Part shown: piece by piece, positions 6,782 through 7,979 of the stretch | Layout: the number at the start of each line of letters is the position of its first letter | Numbering within the stretch: position 1 is the first letter of the stretch | Translations under genes and position numbers: made by a program | NCBI GenBank assembly: GCA_016218005.1 | Contig: JACRFF010000218.1 | Location: 1 to 7,979, forward strand | DNA from: Ignavibacteriales bacterium | GTDB taxonomy: Bacteria > Bacteroidota > Ignavibacteria > UBA10030 | DNA length: 7,979 nt | Reading direction: 5' to 3' | Notes under the pieces: model-generated | Told to the model about the DNA's origin: nothing | The model's input: the letters and a program-made list of their open reading frames with translations, nothing else | Database searches by the model: none

Positions 6782-7979
6782 TTATCTTGAAATTCGGCGG
6801 TACGTCAGTCGAAGATGCGCACGCCATGCGAAACGTTATCGGCATCATCGAACGGGAACGAAACCGACATCCGTTGGTCGTCGTCTCGGCAATCGCCGGC
6901 ACAACCAATGCCTTGCTGAAATCTGCGCGCGTCTCGCTGGATGGAAACTTGGACGAAGCCTATCAGATTCTCAACGATCTGCTGGAGCGCCACGTTTCCT
7001 TGGCGGAAAATCTTCTTGACAACCGACAGGCCATCCAGCAGCTCATCCTCAGCTTCAAACGCCACATCGACGACCTCAAGAATCTCTGTCGCGGCATCGC
7101 CATTCTCGGTGAACTGACGAACCGCTCGTTAGACGCCATCGCATCGGTGGGCGAACGCCTGTCATCGCTCATCCTGTGCGAAGCGCTGAACCAATTCCAA
7201 CTACCATCTGTTCTCGTGGATGCTCGTTCGTTCTTGATCACTGACGACCACTTTGCCTTGGCAACGCCGCTCTTCAACAAGATCGAAGAAAAGGCAAGAG
7301 CAGTTATCACGCCGCAACTGGCGGCAGGATACATTGTGGTGACCCAAGGATTTATCGGCGCAACACAAAAAGGAACAACGACGACACTCGGCCGCGGCGG
7401 CTCGGACTACTCAGCCGCAATTATCGGTTCCGTGTTAGAGGCGGAAGAAATTCAAATTTGGACCGACGTCGACGGCGTGTTGACCGCCGACCCACGCATC
7501 GCTCCCGCCGCCCAAAAATTGAAAATCATTTCGTTCCGCGAGGCGTCGGAGTTGGCATATTTTGGCGCCAAGGTTTTGCACCCGAGTACAATTCTTCCGG
7601 CAGTGAAGAAGAATATTCCCGTCGTTGTTTTGAATTCCAAGCGCCCGACGAGCACCGGCACGTTGATCGTTGCCTCGCCGCCCAAGTCGCGCGTGGCAGT
7701 CAAGTCGATCGCCTCCAAGACTGGCATCACCGTCGTCAATATTCAATCGACGCGCATGTTGATGGCCTACGGATTCCTGCAATCGATCTTTGCCGTCTTC
7801 GGCAAATACAAAACTGCGGTCGATCTCGTCAGCACTTCTGAAGTTGCCGTATCCCTCACCATCGATACTACGACCCACATCGAGGCCATCACGGCGGAGC
7901 TTGAAGAATTTGCCGATGTCTCCGTGTTGGAGAAGAAAGCGATTGTGTGCATCGTCGGCGAGCAGATGCATTCGACCGT
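6778..7979 (+). CDS. lysC: Aspartokinase, class III-like (3' end missing)
   Basis: Starts at the ATG overlapping the kinase stop and stays open for 400 codons to the window edge. It phosphorylates L-aspartate with ATP, the first step to lysine, threonine and methionine (and diaminopimelate for the cell wall). The kinase domain begins with KFGGTSV (5-11) and has SVGERLSS (123-130), VTQGFIGA (188-195), TTTLGRGGSDY (201-211), IWTDVDGVLTADPR (227-240) and FGAKVLHPSTILPAV (262-276), a motif set close to E. coli LysC (449 aa). A first ACT domain starts near residue 305 (GITVVNIQSTRM, VDLVSTSEVAVSLTID), and a second begins at about 381 (VSVLEKKAIVCIVG). Only about 50 residues should be missing. Feedback by lysine is likely from the class but not shown. 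There is no homoserine dehydrogenase in the visible part; a fusion beyond the edge cannot be excluded. Confidence 0.95.
   Translation, partial: MIILKFGGTSVEDAHAMRNVIGIIERERNRHPLVVVSAIAGTTNALLKSARVSLDGNLDEAYQILNDLLERHVSLAENLLDNRQAIQQLILSFKRHIDDLKNLCRGIAILGELTNRSLDAIASVGERLSSLILCEALNQFQLPSVLVDARSFLITDDHFALATPLFNKIEEKARAVITPQLAAGYIVVTQGFIGATQKGTTTTLGRGGSDYSAAIIGSVLEAEEIQIWTDVDGVLTADPRIAPAAQKLKIISFREASELAYFGAKVLHPSTILPAVKKNIPVVVLNSKRPTSTGTLIVASPPKSRVAVKSIASKTGITVVNIQSTRMLMAYGFLQSIFAVFGKYKTAVDLVSTSEVAVSLTIDTTTHIEAITAELEEFADVSVLEKKAIVCIVGEQMHST

Overview
The window looks like a piece of a genome from the Bacteroidota/Chlorobi/Ignavibacteria side of the FCB group. The main clue is the type IX secretion (T9SS) C-terminal sorting domain, with its hallmark [12 protein letters not shown] motif and a terminal (L)PSGVYFY-type strand. 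It occurs in three successive minus-strand genes and in the remnant of a fourth. The exact lineage is inferred and may be uncultured.

Left part (1 to about 4909, all minus strand, transcribed right to left): a tightly coupled operon of exported proteins. In transcription order it holds (i) a 3' remnant of a T9SS cargo gene (4763-4909); (ii) a 459-aa TIM-barrel glycoside-hydrolase-like protein (3387-4766); (iii) a 574-aa protein with a polysaccharide-deacetylase-like histidine pattern (1666-3390); and (iv) a protein of at least 552 aa with a second deacetylase-like domain and two repeats resembling pseudomurein-binding repeats (1-1656, running off the left edge). The first three junctions are 4-nt ATGA overlaps or a short gap with a good Shine-Dalgarno. 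Together the products look like a secreted polysaccharide-processing set, displayed on or released from the cell surface through T9SS. Their substrate is unknown.

Middle (4910-5069): the fourth T9SS gene stops matching its paralogues abruptly at 4909. Unrelated sequence follows, including a perfect hairpin with a T-tract (5032-5058) just before the next gene. This is either a genomic rearrangement junction or an assembly misjoin.

Right part (5070-7979, plus strand): three overlapping cytoplasmic genes. They encode a divergent HisA-like TIM barrel with altered catalytic positions, a PfkB/ribokinase-family kinase, and a class III-like aspartokinase that runs off the right edge. TAATG and ATGA overlaps suggest co-translation. 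The aspartokinase ties the operon to lysine/threonine/methionine biosynthesis; the roles of the other two are open.

The sorting-domain coding regions carry three kinds of sequence plasticity: a 39-nt identical block shared by two genes, a 70-nt imperfect palindrome inserted in frame in one, and a heptanucleotide repeat in another.
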